This document shows, in pieces, positions 20,191-29,804 of a stretch of DNA of 64,000 nt (its first letter is position 1; each line of letters opens with the position of its first letter). The notes below the pieces were generated by a model. That model did not search any database. It worked only from the letters and a program-made list of their open reading frames with translations, and had not been told where the DNA came from. Source of the stretch: GCA-2683825 sp965662355 (GTDB lineage Bacteria; Planctomycetota; UBA1135; GCA-002686595); assembly GCA_965662355.1 (NCBI GenBank), contig CBFIHP010000016.1, forward strand, positions 62,001 to 126,000, in the 5' to 3' direction. The translations under genes and the position numbers were made by a program.

Positions 20191-21669
20191 TTAGGTCAGG
20201 AGAGCCCGCACGACGTGTCCATGCACGTCCGTCAAGCGGTAGTCACGGCCCTGGAAACGATAGGTCAGCTTTTCGTGATCGAATCCGAGGCAGTGAAGGA
20301 TCGTCGCGTTAAGGTCGTGGACCGGTACGGGGTCCTTGACGATGTTGTAGCTGAAGTCGTCGGTCTCGCCGTACACCGTGCCCGGCTTCACGCCACCTCC
20401 GGCCATCCAGATGGTGAAACAACGCGGGTGGTGGTCGCGTCCATAGTCCTCGGCGCTGAGTTCGCCCTGGCAATAAATCGTGCGACCGAACTCGCCACCC
20501 CAGATAACCAACGTGTCCTCGAGTAGGCCACGCTGTTTCAGGTCCTGAACCAGGCCGTGGCAGGCCTGATCGACGTCTCCGCATTGGCGCGGTAGATCCG
20601 CCGGCAGGCTGCCATGTTGATCCCATCCGCGATGGAAGATTTGCACGAAGGGCACATCTCGTTCGGCCAGGCGTCGGGCCAGTAGACAGTTCGCTGCGAA
20701 GGTGCCGGGCTTCTCGACGTCTGGCCCGTACATCGCGCGTGTGCTTTCCGATTCGTCGGAGAGGTCGAAGAGTTCCGGCACGGAGGTCTGCATCCGGTAG
20801 GCTGTCTCGTACTGGGAGATGCGTGTCTGGATCTCGGGGTCGCCATGCTGCGCAAAGCGCTCCTCGTTCAAGCGCGCCAGGGCATCGAGCATGCGCCGCC
20901 GTGTGGCGCGGGACAGCCCCGGCGGGTCGTTGAGGTACAGCACCGGGTCGGCGCTGGAGCGCAGGGCCACGCCCTGGTGCTGGGAGGGCAGAAAGCCCGT
21001 GCCCCACAGGCGTGAGTAGAGCGCCTGGGCATCGCGTTGTGCGCTCCAAGTGCTGGTCAACACCACGAACGCAGGTAGGTCTTCGTTCGGACTGCCGAGC
21101 CCGTAGGAGGTCCACGCACCGATGCTCGGCCGCCCTGGTTGCTCGTGTCCCGTCAGGAGAAAGGTGATGGCCGGGTCGTGGTTGATGGCGTCGGTATGCA
21201 CCGAGCGCACGACGCAAAGGTCATCGACCATCGATGCCGTGTGAGGCAACAACTCGCTGACCCACGCGCCGTTTTCTCCGTGCTGGGCGAACTTGAAGAT
21301 CGAAGGCGCGACCGGGAAGCGCTCCTGTCCCGAAGTCATCGTCGTGAAGCGCTGGCCGTTCACGATCGAATCCGGCAGGTCCTTGTCGAAGAACTCGCCC
21401 ATCTTCGGCTTGTAGTCCCACATGTCGATCTGGGAGGGCGCGCCGGACATGAAGAGCGAGATGACACGCTTGGCCTTGGGGCGGTGATGCGGACCGCGTA
21501 CGTCGCCGTTGGCGGTCCCACTGCCCAGCGCATTGCTGATCGAGCCCGAGAAGAGCGAGGCCAGGGCAGCCTTGCCGACGGCATGAAACGAACGCCCGAA
21601 GAGCTGGCGACGCGTTAGCCCGTTGCGGTGATCAAGAAGCGCTTGGGGGAGCTCGGGTAGGTGGTCCAT
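20191..21669 (-). CDS. DUF1501 domain-containing protein
   Basis: The 492-residue protein belongs to DUF1501, a sulfatase-fold-related family abundant in Planctomycetota. The N-terminus has a twin-arginine-like export signal, LTRRQLFGRSFHAVGKAAL (shortened here), at about 17-35. VISLFMSGAPSQIDMWDYKP and FVQIFHRGWDQHGSLP are family motifs, and VIWGGEFGRTIYCQGEL is near the C-terminus. Its start lies 10 bp after the stop of the PSCyt1/DUF1553 gene, the standard partner. Pairs of this kind are thought to act in extracytoplasmic breakdown of complex polysaccharides, but the reaction is not established. An AAGGAG about 15 bases before the ATG may be its ribosome site. Confidence 0.93.
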   Translation of the reverse strand: MDHLPELPQALLDHRNGLTRRQLFGRSFHAVGKAALASLFSGSISNALGSGTANGDVRGPHHRPKAKRVISLFMSGAPSQIDMWDYKPKMGEFFDKDLPDSIVNGQRFTTMTSGQERFPVAPSIFKFAQHGENGAWVSELLPHTASMVDDLCVVRSVHTDAINHDPAITFLLTGHEQPGRPSIGAWTSYGLGSPNEDLPAFVVLTSTWSAQRDAQALYSRLWGTGFLPSQHQGVALRSSADPVLYLNDPPGLSRATRRRMLDALARLNEERFAQHGDPEIQTRISQYETAYRMQTSVPELFDLSDESESTRAMYGPDVEKPGTFAANCLLARRLAERDVPFVQIFHRGWDQHGSLPADLPRQCGDVDQACHGLVQDLKQRGLLEDTLVIWGGEFGRTIYCQGELSAEDYGRDHHPRCFTIWMAGGGVKPGTVYGETDDFSYNIVKDPVPVHDLNATILHCLGFDHEKLTYRFQGRDYRLTDVHGHVVRALLT

Positions 21670-21679
21670 CAGAGGTACA

Positions 21680-24600
21680 TCACTCCTTGGTCACGAACTC
21701 GTCCAGGTTGAAGAGCAAGTTACAGACAACGGTCCAGGCCGCCCAATCGCCGGTGCTTGGCGCCTGCCCGTCGGATCCCAGGTCCATGGTCGCCTTGGCG
21801 CTTTCGCCTACTTGCACCAGGGAGGCGGCGCTTTCGGCATCGGCTCCGAATGCGGCGCGCTCGCTCTCGAGCAAGCCTCCCAGGACCTCCAACTCGCTTT
21901 CGGTTGGCCGACGGGAGGTCACACATCGAAACGCCCATGTCATCCGTTCACGATCCCCGAGCCCGTCCAGGGTCAGAATCCGCTCCGCGAAGGCCCGAGC
22001 CGCTTCGACATACTGCGTGTCGTTCAAGAGCGCCAGAGCTTGCAGCGGCGTGTTCGTTCGCGTCCGGGCCACGACGCAACCCTCGCGCGACGGCGCGTCG
22101 AAGATCTGCATGCCGGCCGGTGGAGCTGTTCGCTTCCAGAACGTGTACAGGCTGCGGCGATAGAGGGCCTCGCCGGATTCGCGCATGTAGCGAGCGGTGT
22201 TGCTGGAGGTATAGCCGACGGCCTCCCAGATACCATCGGGTTGATACGGGCGCACGCTTGGCCCACCAATCTTCTCCACCAGGAGGCCGCTGATGGCGAG
22301 CACGGAATCGCGGATGCGTTCCGCCTCCATTCGGAAGCGCGGCCCGCGCGCGAGCAACCGGTTCTCCGGATCCCGCGTGCGTTTGGCCTCGGAAGCACTG
22401 CTCACCTGGCGGTACGTGGCCGACATGACGACTTGCTTCAGCCAGGCTTTGATGTCCCAACCACCCTCGGAGAACTCGAGGGCCAGGTAGTCCAGCAGTT
22501 CCGGGTGTGCAGGGAATTCCCCCTGGGAACCGAAGTCCTCCGACGTCTTGACCAGGCCGATTCCGAAGAGCTCCTGCCAGAGGCGGTTGACCGTGACACG
22601 TGCGGTCAACGGGTGCTTTCCATCGACCAACCACCGGGCCAGATCCATGCGGGTCCTGCGTCCTTTTTCGGTGTCGCCGGTGGTATCACCTGTGCCGAGG
22701 GGTGGAAGGAACGAAGGTGTATCGGGAGTGACTTCCTCCCCCTTGCGTGTGTAGTTCCCGCGAATCAAGACGTGAGCCGGGCGAATTTCCATGCGCTCCT
22801 CGGCGACGAGGGTCGAGGGAATCTCCGCTTCCAGCGCTGCGGCTTCCACCTGAACGCCTTCCAATTCGCCCAGCAGTTCCTCGTATTCCGGTGAGTGCTG
22901 CTGCCGGAAAAAGCGGCGCAAGTCGTGCTCTTGCTCGGGGGTCGGCGCAGTGTTCCGCTCGAGCACGTGGGCGATGTCGAGGGGTAGGCCACCGTAGGCC
23001 TCGTCGACGACCTCGGTGACGAACCCGTATCCGCCGCCGAAGTTCACGATCTTCATCAAGAGCCGGTTCACGCCCGCCTTCAAGGACAGGGTCACGCGGT
23101 TCTGATCCCTGGCCGCGGGGCGCGCGACCCGTTCGGACAGAACGAGCTCGGTGTTGCACCAGACCTTGATCGCATCGTCGCTCCCGAGGGCGAGAGTGAG
23201 TTGCTGGTCCTCGGAGACGTGCAGCTCCCGGAAGAGATACGTCGCGCAGATCTCGCCCTCGAGCGTGTGGATCTCACCATCGCGCCATTCTGGCCGCTCG
23301 CTCCAGCGCAGCTCCGCCTCGGATGGCTCACCAGGATCGATGGGAGTGGTTTCGACGCCGTAGTCCCGGTCGAAGGCGATGTCGCCCTTCTCTTCGTTCG
23401 GGAAGGGGCCCAGGGTGTACCAGTTGTCGAAGCGGGCCGGAGTCAGGGCCACGTCGGAGCTGGCCCACAATCGAAAGCGCGCCAGTGAGTGTTTGGCATG
23501 CACCGAATCGAAGCCCAGTCGCAGCCGCAACAGGCTGCCGCCCTGCTCACCCAGGGGTGCTCCCGGAACGAAGAGCGCCGTGTGGTCGGCTCGTTCCGCC
23601 GGAAGGATCGCCCAGCCTGTCCCCGGATCCTGGTCGATGGTGGCGGTGATGGGCCAGTTGTCCTGAGAGTGATCCGCGGCGGCGCCTACCAGGGGGACAT
23701 CGACGAAGGCACTCGGTCGCCCTCCAGGAGCAGCTTGCAGCTGGACGTCGCCCAGGACGAAGTTGCCGTTCACCGCGCGCCCCACGCTTTGCTCGAGGGG
23801 AGCCGAGGCCTCGGTCAACACTTCGAGGCGGAGGGCCGTGACACCGGCCAAGTCGGTATGGGCGAGGATCTCGTACATCTCACGGTCCGGGTTCTCCCCT
23901 TCCGCGACGATCGAGCCATCCTCGAGGCAGCGCAGCGTCGTCCCCTCGCGCGTGGCGCAGGCGCGCACCTCGAGCGGTTCCCAGCGCTGTGCCAGACGCT
24001 CGCGCCACTCGTGTTCCCAATCGGTCTGACGCGCGTCGACTTCGGGCAGAGGTTCGTCGAGCCTGGTCTCGGCCTGGGTTGTGCGTTCCTCGAACTGGGC
24101 CAGAAGCTCCACCTGTTCGAGCGAGGGTACCTTGACGATTGGAGCCGGCGAGGGCTGGTTGCCGTCCGAGGCGGCTTCCGCGGTGTTGTTGAAGAAGGCA
24201 AAGAGCTCGTAGAACTCCTTCTGGGACACCGGGTCGTACTTGTGGTCGTGGCATTGCGCACAGACCACTGTCGTACCCATGAAGACCGTGGACATCGTCT
24301 CGACGCGATCGACCGCGTACTTGACGAGATACTCTTCCTCGATGAAGCCGCCTTCTGCGGTAGTGGGGTTCAGACGCTGGAAGCCGGTAGCGACGTGCTG
24401 ATCAATTGTGGCATCGGGAAAGAGATCCCCGGCCAGTTGCTCGATCGTGAAGCGGTCGAAGGGCTTGTTGTCGTTGAGGGAGTCGATGACCCAATCGCGG
24501 TAGGGCCAGATCTGACGTTCGTTGTCGAGGTGAAAGCCGTGTGTGTCGCCATAGCGAGCGGCATCTAGCCACGCTCGCGCAACATGCTCGCCGAAGCGCG

Positions 24601-25288
24601 GGGACCCCAGTAGCCGATCGACCTGGCGCTCGTACGCCTCGCCTGACTCGTCGCCGAGAAAGGCATCGAGTTCTTCCAGGGTCGGAGGCAATCCGGTCAG
24701 GTCCAGGGTCAGTCGGCGCAGAAGCGTCTCGGGATCCGCCTCGGGCTCGGGAGCGAGCCCCTCACTCGCGAGGCGACCGATAATGAAACGATCGATGTCG
24801 TTGCGTGCCCAGTCCGAGTCGCTCTCCGGTACAGGCTGGCGTCGCGGGACCTGATACGCCCAGTGCTCGTCCCACACGGCTCCCGCTTCGATCCAGGACT
24901 TGATCGAGGCGATCTGCTCGGCCGTGAGTGCCTTGCCCGAATTCTCCGGGGGCATCGGGTCGTCCGGGTCCGAGATGCGCAGGTACAGTTCGCTCTCCTC
25001 GGGCTTGCCCGGAACGATCAGGGCGTAATCACCCCGATCTCGGAAGGCGTCTCTCCGCTGGTCGATGCGGACATCGGCCTCTCGCACCTTCTCGTCCGGA
25101 CCGTGACAGAAGAAGCAATTGTTGGAGAGGATCGGTCGAATCTCCCGCGAAAAGCTGGGAGCGCTTTCGGTCGGCGATTCCTCCGCGGTCCAGCTGCTCG
25201 ATGCTCCTGATACCTCTGATGTAATGGACGCCATCAGTGCCCAGAGGAGCAGGCATCGGGCCCGAAAGCTGCTAGGCGGGACGGACAT
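21680..25288 (-). CDS. PSCyt1 / DUF1549 / DUF1553 planctomycete cytochrome-like protein
   Basis: The 1202-residue exported protein has a signal peptide (about 1-28) and a planctomycete cytochrome C domain with CFFCH at 58-62 and PMPPENSGKALT. DUF1549 runs about 130-345 and includes a second CxxCH, VVCAQCHDHKYDP. A long insertion (about 400-870) has beta-sandwich character, with LALGSDDAIKVWCN and GVNRLLMKIVNFGGG resembling a carbohydrate-binding module. DUF1553 (PSD1) runs about 920-1175, with LARWLVDGKHPLTARVTVNR and LLNDTQYVEAARAFAERIL at its core. The two CxxCH motifs predict covalent haem, implying a redox role coupled to polysaccharide processing in the periplasm. It is first in a two-gene operon with the DUF1501 gene. 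Confidence 0.93.
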   Translation of the reverse strand: MSVPPSSFRARCLLLWALMASITSEVSGASSSWTAEESPTESAPSFSREIRPILSNNCFFCHGPDEKVREADVRIDQRRDAFRDRGDYALIVPGKPEESELYLRISDPDDPMPPENSGKALTAEQIASIKSWIEAGAVWDEHWAYQVPRRQPVPESDSDWARNDIDRFIIGRLASEGLAPEPEADPETLLRRLTLDLTGLPPTLEELDAFLGDESGEAYERQVDRLLGSPRFGEHVARAWLDAARYGDTHGFHLDNERQIWPYRDWVIDSLNDNKPFDRFTIEQLAGDLFPDATIDQHVATGFQRLNPTTAEGGFIEEEYLVKYAVDRVETMSTVFMGTTVVCAQCHDHKYDPVSQKEFYELFAFFNNTAEAASDGNQPSPAPIVKVPSLEQVELLAQFEERTTQAETRLDEPLPEVDARQTDWEHEWRERLAQRWEPLEVRACATREGTTLRCLEDGSIVAEGENPDREMYEILAHTDLAGVTALRLEVLTEASAPLEQSVGRAVNGNFVLGDVQLQAAPGGRPSAFVDVPLVGAAADHSQDNWPITATIDQDPGTGWAILPAERADHTALFVPGAPLGEQGGSLLRLRLGFDSVHAKHSLARFRLWASSDVALTPARFDNWYTLGPFPNEEKGDIAFDRDYGVETTPIDPGEPSEAELRWSERPEWRDGEIHTLEGEICATYLFRELHVSEDQQLTLALGSDDAIKVWCNTELVLSERVARPAARDQNRVTLSLKAGVNRLLMKIVNFGGGYGFVTEVVDEAYGGLPLDIAHVLERNTAPTPEQEHDLRRFFRQQHSPEYEELLGELEGVQVEAAALEAEIPSTLVAEERMEIRPAHVLIRGNYTRKGEEVTPDTPSFLPPLGTGDTTGDTEKGRRTRMDLARWLVDGKHPLTARVTVNRLWQELFGIGLVKTSEDFGSQGEFPAHPELLDYLALEFSEGGWDIKAWLKQVVMSATYRQVSSASEAKRTRDPENRLLARGPRFRMEAERIRDSVLAISGLLVEKIGGPSVRPYQPDGIWEAVGYTSSNTARYMRESGEALYRRSLYTFWKRTAPPAGMQIFDAPSREGCVVARTRTNTPLQALALLNDTQYVEAARAFAERILTLDGLGDRERMTWAFRCVTSRRPTESELEVLGGLLESERAAFGADAESAASLVQVGESAKATMDLGSDGQAPSTGDWAAWTVVCNLLFNLDEFVTKE

Positions 25289-25547
25289 AGGAACGAATCC
25301 TAACCGAAGCTGGAGCCGCCGCTTCCAAATCGTACTGCGTCATTCCCTGCCTGGCTCGGAAGGGCTTTCCCTCGAAACCCCTGGAACCCGTTCTTGGTGT
25401 CGCATTTGGGACAGCTCGCCATCAGTCCGAGTGTAGCTAAAGACGAAAGGACCGGAGAGATACTCGACCTTGGGGGGCACTGGGTCGCAGATCGCGCCGT
25501 CCATGGAATCCCGTAGAAAAGACACTCCCAATTTTTCCGGGCTAGAG

Positions 25548-26162
25548 ATGCAGCGCGCGGGGCGGCGTGGTTTCACTTTGGTCGAGATGATCATTGCACT
25601 GAGCATCATGCTCGTTGCTGCGAGCATCTTCTGTCGCATGGTCGCGAGCACATCGAAATTGCGCGAGGTGAATCGGGAGAACGCGATCGCCGCCGACGCC
25701 GCTCGGGTCCTGCTAGAACAGATGCGCAGCGTGGCCTTCTCCGAGGTCTTTGCACTGTACAACGACGACGCCTCCGACGATCCCAGCGGGGCGGGGACGG
25801 CTCCGGGAAACGGATTCTCTGTCGCGGACCTGCGCCCGCTCCCAGCGAGTCCGAACGGTCTGGTGGGGGAGGTGATTCTCCCGATCCAGCTGGTAGAAGT
25901 GGAGGAGGAAGCCGGCGCCGTGAAACTCGGAGGCGAGTCCGGTCCGGTCGTCGTCCAGGAGCTCTGGCTGCGCGAGGACACCGTGGATGCCGAGCTGGGC
26001 ATGCCACGCGATCTGAACGGTGACAACGTCGTGGACGAGCTTGACCACGCGAACGACTACATCATCTTGCCGGTCTGCATCGTGGTGCGCTGGCAAGGCG
26101 TCTTCGGCGCGCGCTCGATGCGTGTGGTGACGATGTTGACGGACTTCGATCTTTCCAGGTGA
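25548..26162 (+). CDS. Type IV pilin-like / pseudopilin protein (first in operon)
   Basis: The 204-residue protein has a class III signal: a short basic leader MQRAGRRG, then FTLVEMIIALSIMLVAAS, the hydrophobic helix with the conserved Glu at +5. A prepilin peptidase would cut after Gly8 and N-methylate Phe. The ATG at 25548 gives a normal leader length; an upstream ATG at 25503 would give a 23-residue leader and is less likely. The rest has no recognised domain but resembles the variable C-domain of PulJ/GspJ-type minor pseudopilins. Its stop overlaps the next start (TGATG), so the genes are translationally coupled. Pili or a type II secretion-like pseudopilus is the likely destination. Confidence 0.82.
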   Translation: MQRAGRRGFTLVEMIIALSIMLVAASIFCRMVASTSKLREVNRENAIAADAARVLLEQMRSVAFSEVFALYNDDASDDPSGAGTAPGNGFSVADLRPLPASPNGLVGEVILPIQLVEVEEEAGAVKLGGESGPVVVQELWLREDTVDAELGMPRDLNGDNVVDELDHANDYIILPVCIVVRWQGVFGARSMRVVTMLTDFDLSR

Positions 26163-26758
26163 TGGGGCAACGTACAAGGAAACGCAGCGGCTTCACCATC
26201 GTCGAGGCCATGATTACCATGGCCCTCGTGGGCTTGATATTGACCAAGCTGACGATGGTCATGACCGAGGCCCGCAGGGTGCACCGCGACGAGAGCATTT
26301 CCATGGCACTGGAGGAGCAGGCTGCTCAGGTGCTGGACCGGATCGCCTTCGCCATCATCGGTTCCGATGCCGACACCATCGATCCCGGAGTCGGAGCCCC
26401 TTTCTCTACCGATGTGCTCAGCTTTCAGATCAGCTTGGGCGTCGAGGATGGGGCGATCGTCTGGGGAGACCCGGAGCAGATCGGTTTGCGCGGGGACGGG
26501 TCCCAGCTCTATTGGGGTCAGAACGTGGGTGCGGTCGAGGAGCGCATCGTGGTTTGGTGCAACACGGTCAGCGAGATGCTGGAGGGTGAGCTGTTGAACG
26601 GCCTCGATGACAACGCCAATGCTCTGGATGACGAGCTGGGCCTCAGCTTCAACAAGGACGGTAAGAGCATCATGATTCGCATGACGCTGGTAAGGACGGA
26701 TGACGAAGGTGTACGCACCGAGGTCACAGAACAAACGATGATCACGTGCCGGAATTGA
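26162..26758 (+). CDS. Type IV pilin-like / pseudopilin protein (second in operon)
   Basis: The 198-residue protein starts with a basic leader MGQRTRKRSG, followed by FTIVEAMITMALVGLILTKL, a prepilin cleavage site with Glu5. The ATG at 26162 overlaps the preceding TGA by one base. A GTG one codon earlier is possible. The C-terminal part (about 60-198) has acidic, beta-rich character, with NGLDDNANALDDELG resembling an Asp-rich loop seen in other planctomycete pilin-like proteins. It is probably a minor component beside the first pseudopilin. No assembly ATPase or inner-membrane platform gene is adjacent. Confidence 0.8.
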   Translation: MGQRTRKRSGFTIVEAMITMALVGLILTKLTMVMTEARRVHRDESISMALEEQAAQVLDRIAFAIIGSDADTIDPGVGAPFSTDVLSFQISLGVEDGAIVWGDPEQIGLRGDGSQLYWGQNVGAVEERIVVWCNTVSEMLEGELLNGLDDNANALDDELGLSFNKDGKSIMIRMTLVRTDDEGVRTEVTEQTMITCRN

Positions 26759-26766
26759 GAAGGGGA

Positions 26767-28293
26767 ATGAAAGAGACGATCGTTAGAAGAGTCCCGTGCG
26801 CGGGGAAGCGCAAGCAAAGTGGGGCCGTTCTGATCATGGCGCTGATCTCGGTCAGCGTCGTATCACTCCTGGCAGCGACTTTCATCCAATATGTTTCGAT
26901 GGTCTCGAATCGCCAGGCGGCGAGCGTCGACCGCAAGAAGGCCTTCTATCTGGCGGAAGCAGGGCTGGCTGAGGGCTTCTCGAGCGTCTTCTGTGGGCGC
27001 TCAGGCGTGGTGGGCAGCGAAGGCTCACCCGCGATCCTGGGCGATGGGCTGTTCTGGGTCGAAATCGAAGACCTGGTCGATGGCAAGGTCCAGCTGACGA
27101 GCATCGGCATGTCCGGGCGTGCTCGAGCCCAGTTATCGATCGTCGTCCAGAAAGGCGTCCACACGCTTCTCGACATGGGCTTCTTCTCGGACGACGACAT
27201 GACCGTCGAGCCCGGCGTCCAGATCGATAGCTACGATTCCTCGAAAGGGGACTATGACGTCAACAACGCCGACCGCGCGCGACTGATCTCGAACAAGGGG
27301 ATCGCCATCTCCGGTTCGCCCGAGTCCCCGACGTTCATCAACGGCGATGTCATCTCAGGGCCAAGCTCTATCGTGGAGGTGACCGGTGAAGTTACCGTAA
27401 CCGGCCAGAAACTCGTGTCTCCCGATTCGGTGATCATCCCGTCCTTCCAGACGCCCCGAGTGAAGTTCATCGATGCGATGACGATCGATTCGCCCTACCC
27501 CTACGTCGCTCCGCCGATGGTAATGGGAATCAAGGGGCTCACGATCGCCGCGGATTCGGAAGTCACCCTGCAGGGACCCTCGACCCTCGTCATCGACGAC
27601 CTTTTGGTCGAACCCGGTGCCACGCTCAACTTCGATGGCAGCGGCGGCACCATCTACCTCTACGTGACGAATAGCATGGATCTGCAAAGTGGGTCCAACG
27701 TCACGACCACGGTGAAAGACCCGACGAGAAGCCTTGTCTTTCTCAATCAGGAGACCCGCGGTGTGGCAAACCTGCGCTCGAATTCAGTGTTTCACGGCAT
27801 CGTTTTCGCTCCGAAGTCCGTGATCAACATCGCCGATACCTTCGAGATCTTCGGTGCTGTGGGAGCTCATAGCCTGCTCTTCGAGGGGCCCGTCAAGTTG
27901 CACTTCGATCACATGCTGGTCTCACTGGCCGAGAAGTTGCGACGGCCCACTCTGGATTCGTGGAAGATCGACGAGCTGTCGATCCCCCAGTCCTTGACAT
28001 CGGATCCCTTTGCGATGCTGGGGCTGGACAGCAGCACTCTCAGTTCTCCAGCCCTTGCGCGGGAGGATCAATTGCTCGACATCACGTACCTGGATGCCAG
28101 AGGAAGTACCCAGACGTATACCGGACCCGAGAGCAGTTTCGACTGGAGTACGTCGGATGTCCTGATCTCCGCTACACGTGACAGGGATCCCGTCGTGATA
28201 CCGGAGCAAGACAGGTACTACAGAGTCAACAACAAGATCTCCAAGAGGAGGGGCTCCGGAGGCCTCGCTCCTCTCAAAAATCCGAACCGATGA
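26767..28293 (+). CDS. PilX-like pilus assembly protein
   Basis: The 508-residue protein has a basic N-terminus, then SGAVLIMALISVSVVSLLA, a membrane helix. It continues as KKAFYLAEAGLAEG, a motif of PilX-type minor pilus proteins. The rest (about 150-450) looks beta-helical or adhesin-like, with repeated short strands around GITIAADSEVTLQ-type segments. The start is uncertain: ATG at 26767 sits directly behind an AGAAGGGG purine run that is close for a ribosome site, while GTG at 26746 overlaps the second pseudopilin. The stop overlaps the next ATG (ATGA). Together with the two pseudopilins it probably forms a minor-pilin set. Confidence 0.75.
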   Translation: MKETIVRRVPCAGKRKQSGAVLIMALISVSVVSLLAATFIQYVSMVSNRQAASVDRKKAFYLAEAGLAEGFSSVFCGRSGVVGSEGSPAILGDGLFWVEIEDLVDGKVQLTSIGMSGRARAQLSIVVQKGVHTLLDMGFFSDDDMTVEPGVQIDSYDSSKGDYDVNNADRARLISNKGIAISGSPESPTFINGDVISGPSSIVEVTGEVTVTGQKLVSPDSVIIPSFQTPRVKFIDAMTIDSPYPYVAPPMVMGIKGLTIAADSEVTLQGPSTLVIDDLLVEPGATLNFDGSGGTIYLYVTNSMDLQSGSNVTTTVKDPTRSLVFLNQETRGVANLRSNSVFHGIVFAPKSVINIADTFEIFGAVGAHSLLFEGPVKLHFDHMLVSLAEKLRRPTLDSWKIDELSIPQSLTSDPFAMLGLDSSTLSSPALAREDQLLDITYLDARGSTQTYTGPESSFDWSTSDVLISATRDRDPVVIPEQDRYYRVNNKISKRRGSGGLAPLKNPNR

Positions 28294-29585
28294 AGCGTGT
28301 CCTTCCCACGGCTCTTTTGCTCTTTGTGTGTCTGCAAGCTCCTGTTCAGGCTCTGGACAATGCGGCTCGTGAAAAGGTCGCTCGCGTTCTGGCAAAGACA
28401 CGCGATCCCATCGAGCTCAGACGCTCACTTGTCTTCATGGGCAAGGAGGCCATCGAGCCGCTCTTTGAGGTGTGGCTCGCGGAAGAGGTGCCCGCGGAAT
28501 GGCGACCGGACGCGGACTACGTTCTCGTATTGAACGAGTCTCAGAAGAGGGTCGTCGTCTCCGTCTTCAATGCTCTGCCCGAGGAAGCGGTCTATGGTTT
28601 CCTGGCCGAACTCGGACGCACGGAGACGGAGCGGCACGTCCGGATCAAGGCCATCAAGCTCCTTGGCGAGATTGGTGATCCCACGACGCTGCGTTTGTTG
28701 GCCTCGTTGGCGACGCCTGTCGATGCCGAGCGGACAGCTATCAACAGAACGCTGCGCATGGCGTTCGGCGACGCATTGCTTCGAGCGATGGAGCGCGACG
28801 TCGTCAAGGTCGTGCACCTCCGTGACCTCTTCACCGATGTGGTTCCCGGGCTCCTCTCGACCGTCGTCGAGGTCATGAGCTCGGTGCCGGGGGCGGAGTC
28901 CGTGCGCTCCCTGGCAGCACTGCTCGGCCGGCAACCGAAGCTGGATCCCCTGATTCTGAGCAAGATCGCCTCCAGGGGACGCTCGTCGAACCCTCTCGAA
29001 GACGAGGACCTTCGCATGGCCGTGCGCTCTCTCTTGAATTCCTCCGACGCCAACGTGCTGGCCTCGGCAGCCCGGGCCAGTGGGATCCTGGAAGACGAGA
29101 AAGCCGTCGAAGAGCTGGTCGATCTCGTGGCATACGGAGGAGACATGGTGCGCCGCAACGCGGGCGATGCATTGAAACGCATCACCGGGCTGGGATTCGG
29201 CAATGCCGAGCGCTGGCAAATCTGGTACCAGGCGGAGATAGCCTGGTGGCAGGACGATTCTCCGGCCGTGTTGTTGGCCCTCGAGACGTCCGACGGCGTT
29301 GAATTTACCCGCGCCATAGTTACGTCCCTGAAGCGCAGGTTGTTTCGCGATCGAGTGGCCGCTTCGCTCGTCATGCGCCTGCGTGATGCGGATCCGGATT
29401 GCGTGCGTCTCAGCTGCGCGGCGTTGGCCCAGCTGCGCGCGAAATTCGCGCTCAGTGACTTGATCGCTTGTCTCGAGCATGAGGATGCTCGGGTACGTGA
29501 GACGGCGCACATGGCGCTGGGGGCGATCACCGGGTGGGACATCGTGCCGCAGCGGGAGAAGTGGGCTGAAGCCCTGAAGCGCTAG
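28290..29585 (+). CDS. Exported HEAT-repeat-like protein
   Basis: The 431-residue protein has a cleavable signal peptide (MKRVLPTALLLFVCLQAPVQA, shown in part as VLPTALLLFVC). It is followed by helical repeats such as RIKAIKLLGEIGDPTTLRLL, ASAARASGILEDEKAVEELV and LSCAALAQLRAKFALSDLI, typical of HEAT or PBS-lyase-like repeats. Such repeats form protein-binding solenoids, so it may scaffold the pilus-like proteins outside the inner membrane. It is the last of four overlapping genes, its ATG sharing bases with the PilX-like stop. No enzymatic motif is seen. Confidence 0.78.
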   Translation: MKRVLPTALLLFVCLQAPVQALDNAAREKVARVLAKTRDPIELRRSLVFMGKEAIEPLFEVWLAEEVPAEWRPDADYVLVLNESQKRVVVSVFNALPEEAVYGFLAELGRTETERHVRIKAIKLLGEIGDPTTLRLLASLATPVDAERTAINRTLRMAFGDALLRAMERDVVKVVHLRDLFTDVVPGLLSTVVEVMSSVPGAESVRSLAALLGRQPKLDPLILSKIASRGRSSNPLEDEDLRMAVRSLLNSSDANVLASAARASGILEDEKAVEELVDLVAYGGDMVRRNAGDALKRITGLGFGNAERWQIWYQAEIAWWQDDSPAVLLALETSDGVEFTRAIVTSLKRRLFRDRVAASLVMRLRDADPDCVRLSCAALAQLRAKFALSDLIACLEHEDARVRETAHMALGAITGWDIVPQREKWAEALKR

Positions 29586-29682
29586 TGATCGTCAGAGTTC
29601 GGTCTCTGTCCAGGTCCCGGTGCATGCGGCGCACTTGGAAAGACGAATCGTCGAGGGGCCTTGTCGGTCCGAGGAGTCCACA

Positions 29683-29776
29683 CCTGAAGACTCTTCCAGG
29701 CGTACTCTTCAAAGAGTTTCAGGCGGGCTCAAGAGTCCTTGAAACGGAGTTCGAAAGACTCTCCGGGACCCGTTTA
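29683..29776. repeat. Inverted and repeated GAAGACTCTT-type motifs upstream of HAMP gene
   Basis: CCTGAAGACTCTT at 29683-29695 is nearly the reverse complement of AAGAGTTTCAGG at 29712-29723 (one base inserted). Further related pieces follow: CAAGAGTCCTTGAAAC and CGAAAGACTCTC. The group lies in the 219-bp gap before the signalling genes. It could be an operator array or a leader hairpin. This is suggestive only. Confidence 0.4.
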
Positions 29777-29804
29777 TCCATCCCCAGCACTCTCTGAGAT
29801 TGCA

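Noticed and set aside
23489..24568. Plus-strand open frame of about 360 codons
   Set aside because: It lies fully inside the opposite-strand DUF1553 gene, whose domains are intact, and has no recognisable motif.
28425..29542. Minus-strand frames over 300 codons opposite the HEAT-like gene
   Set aside because: The plus-strand gene has a signal peptide, repeats and coupled start; the minus-strand frames look like GC shadows.
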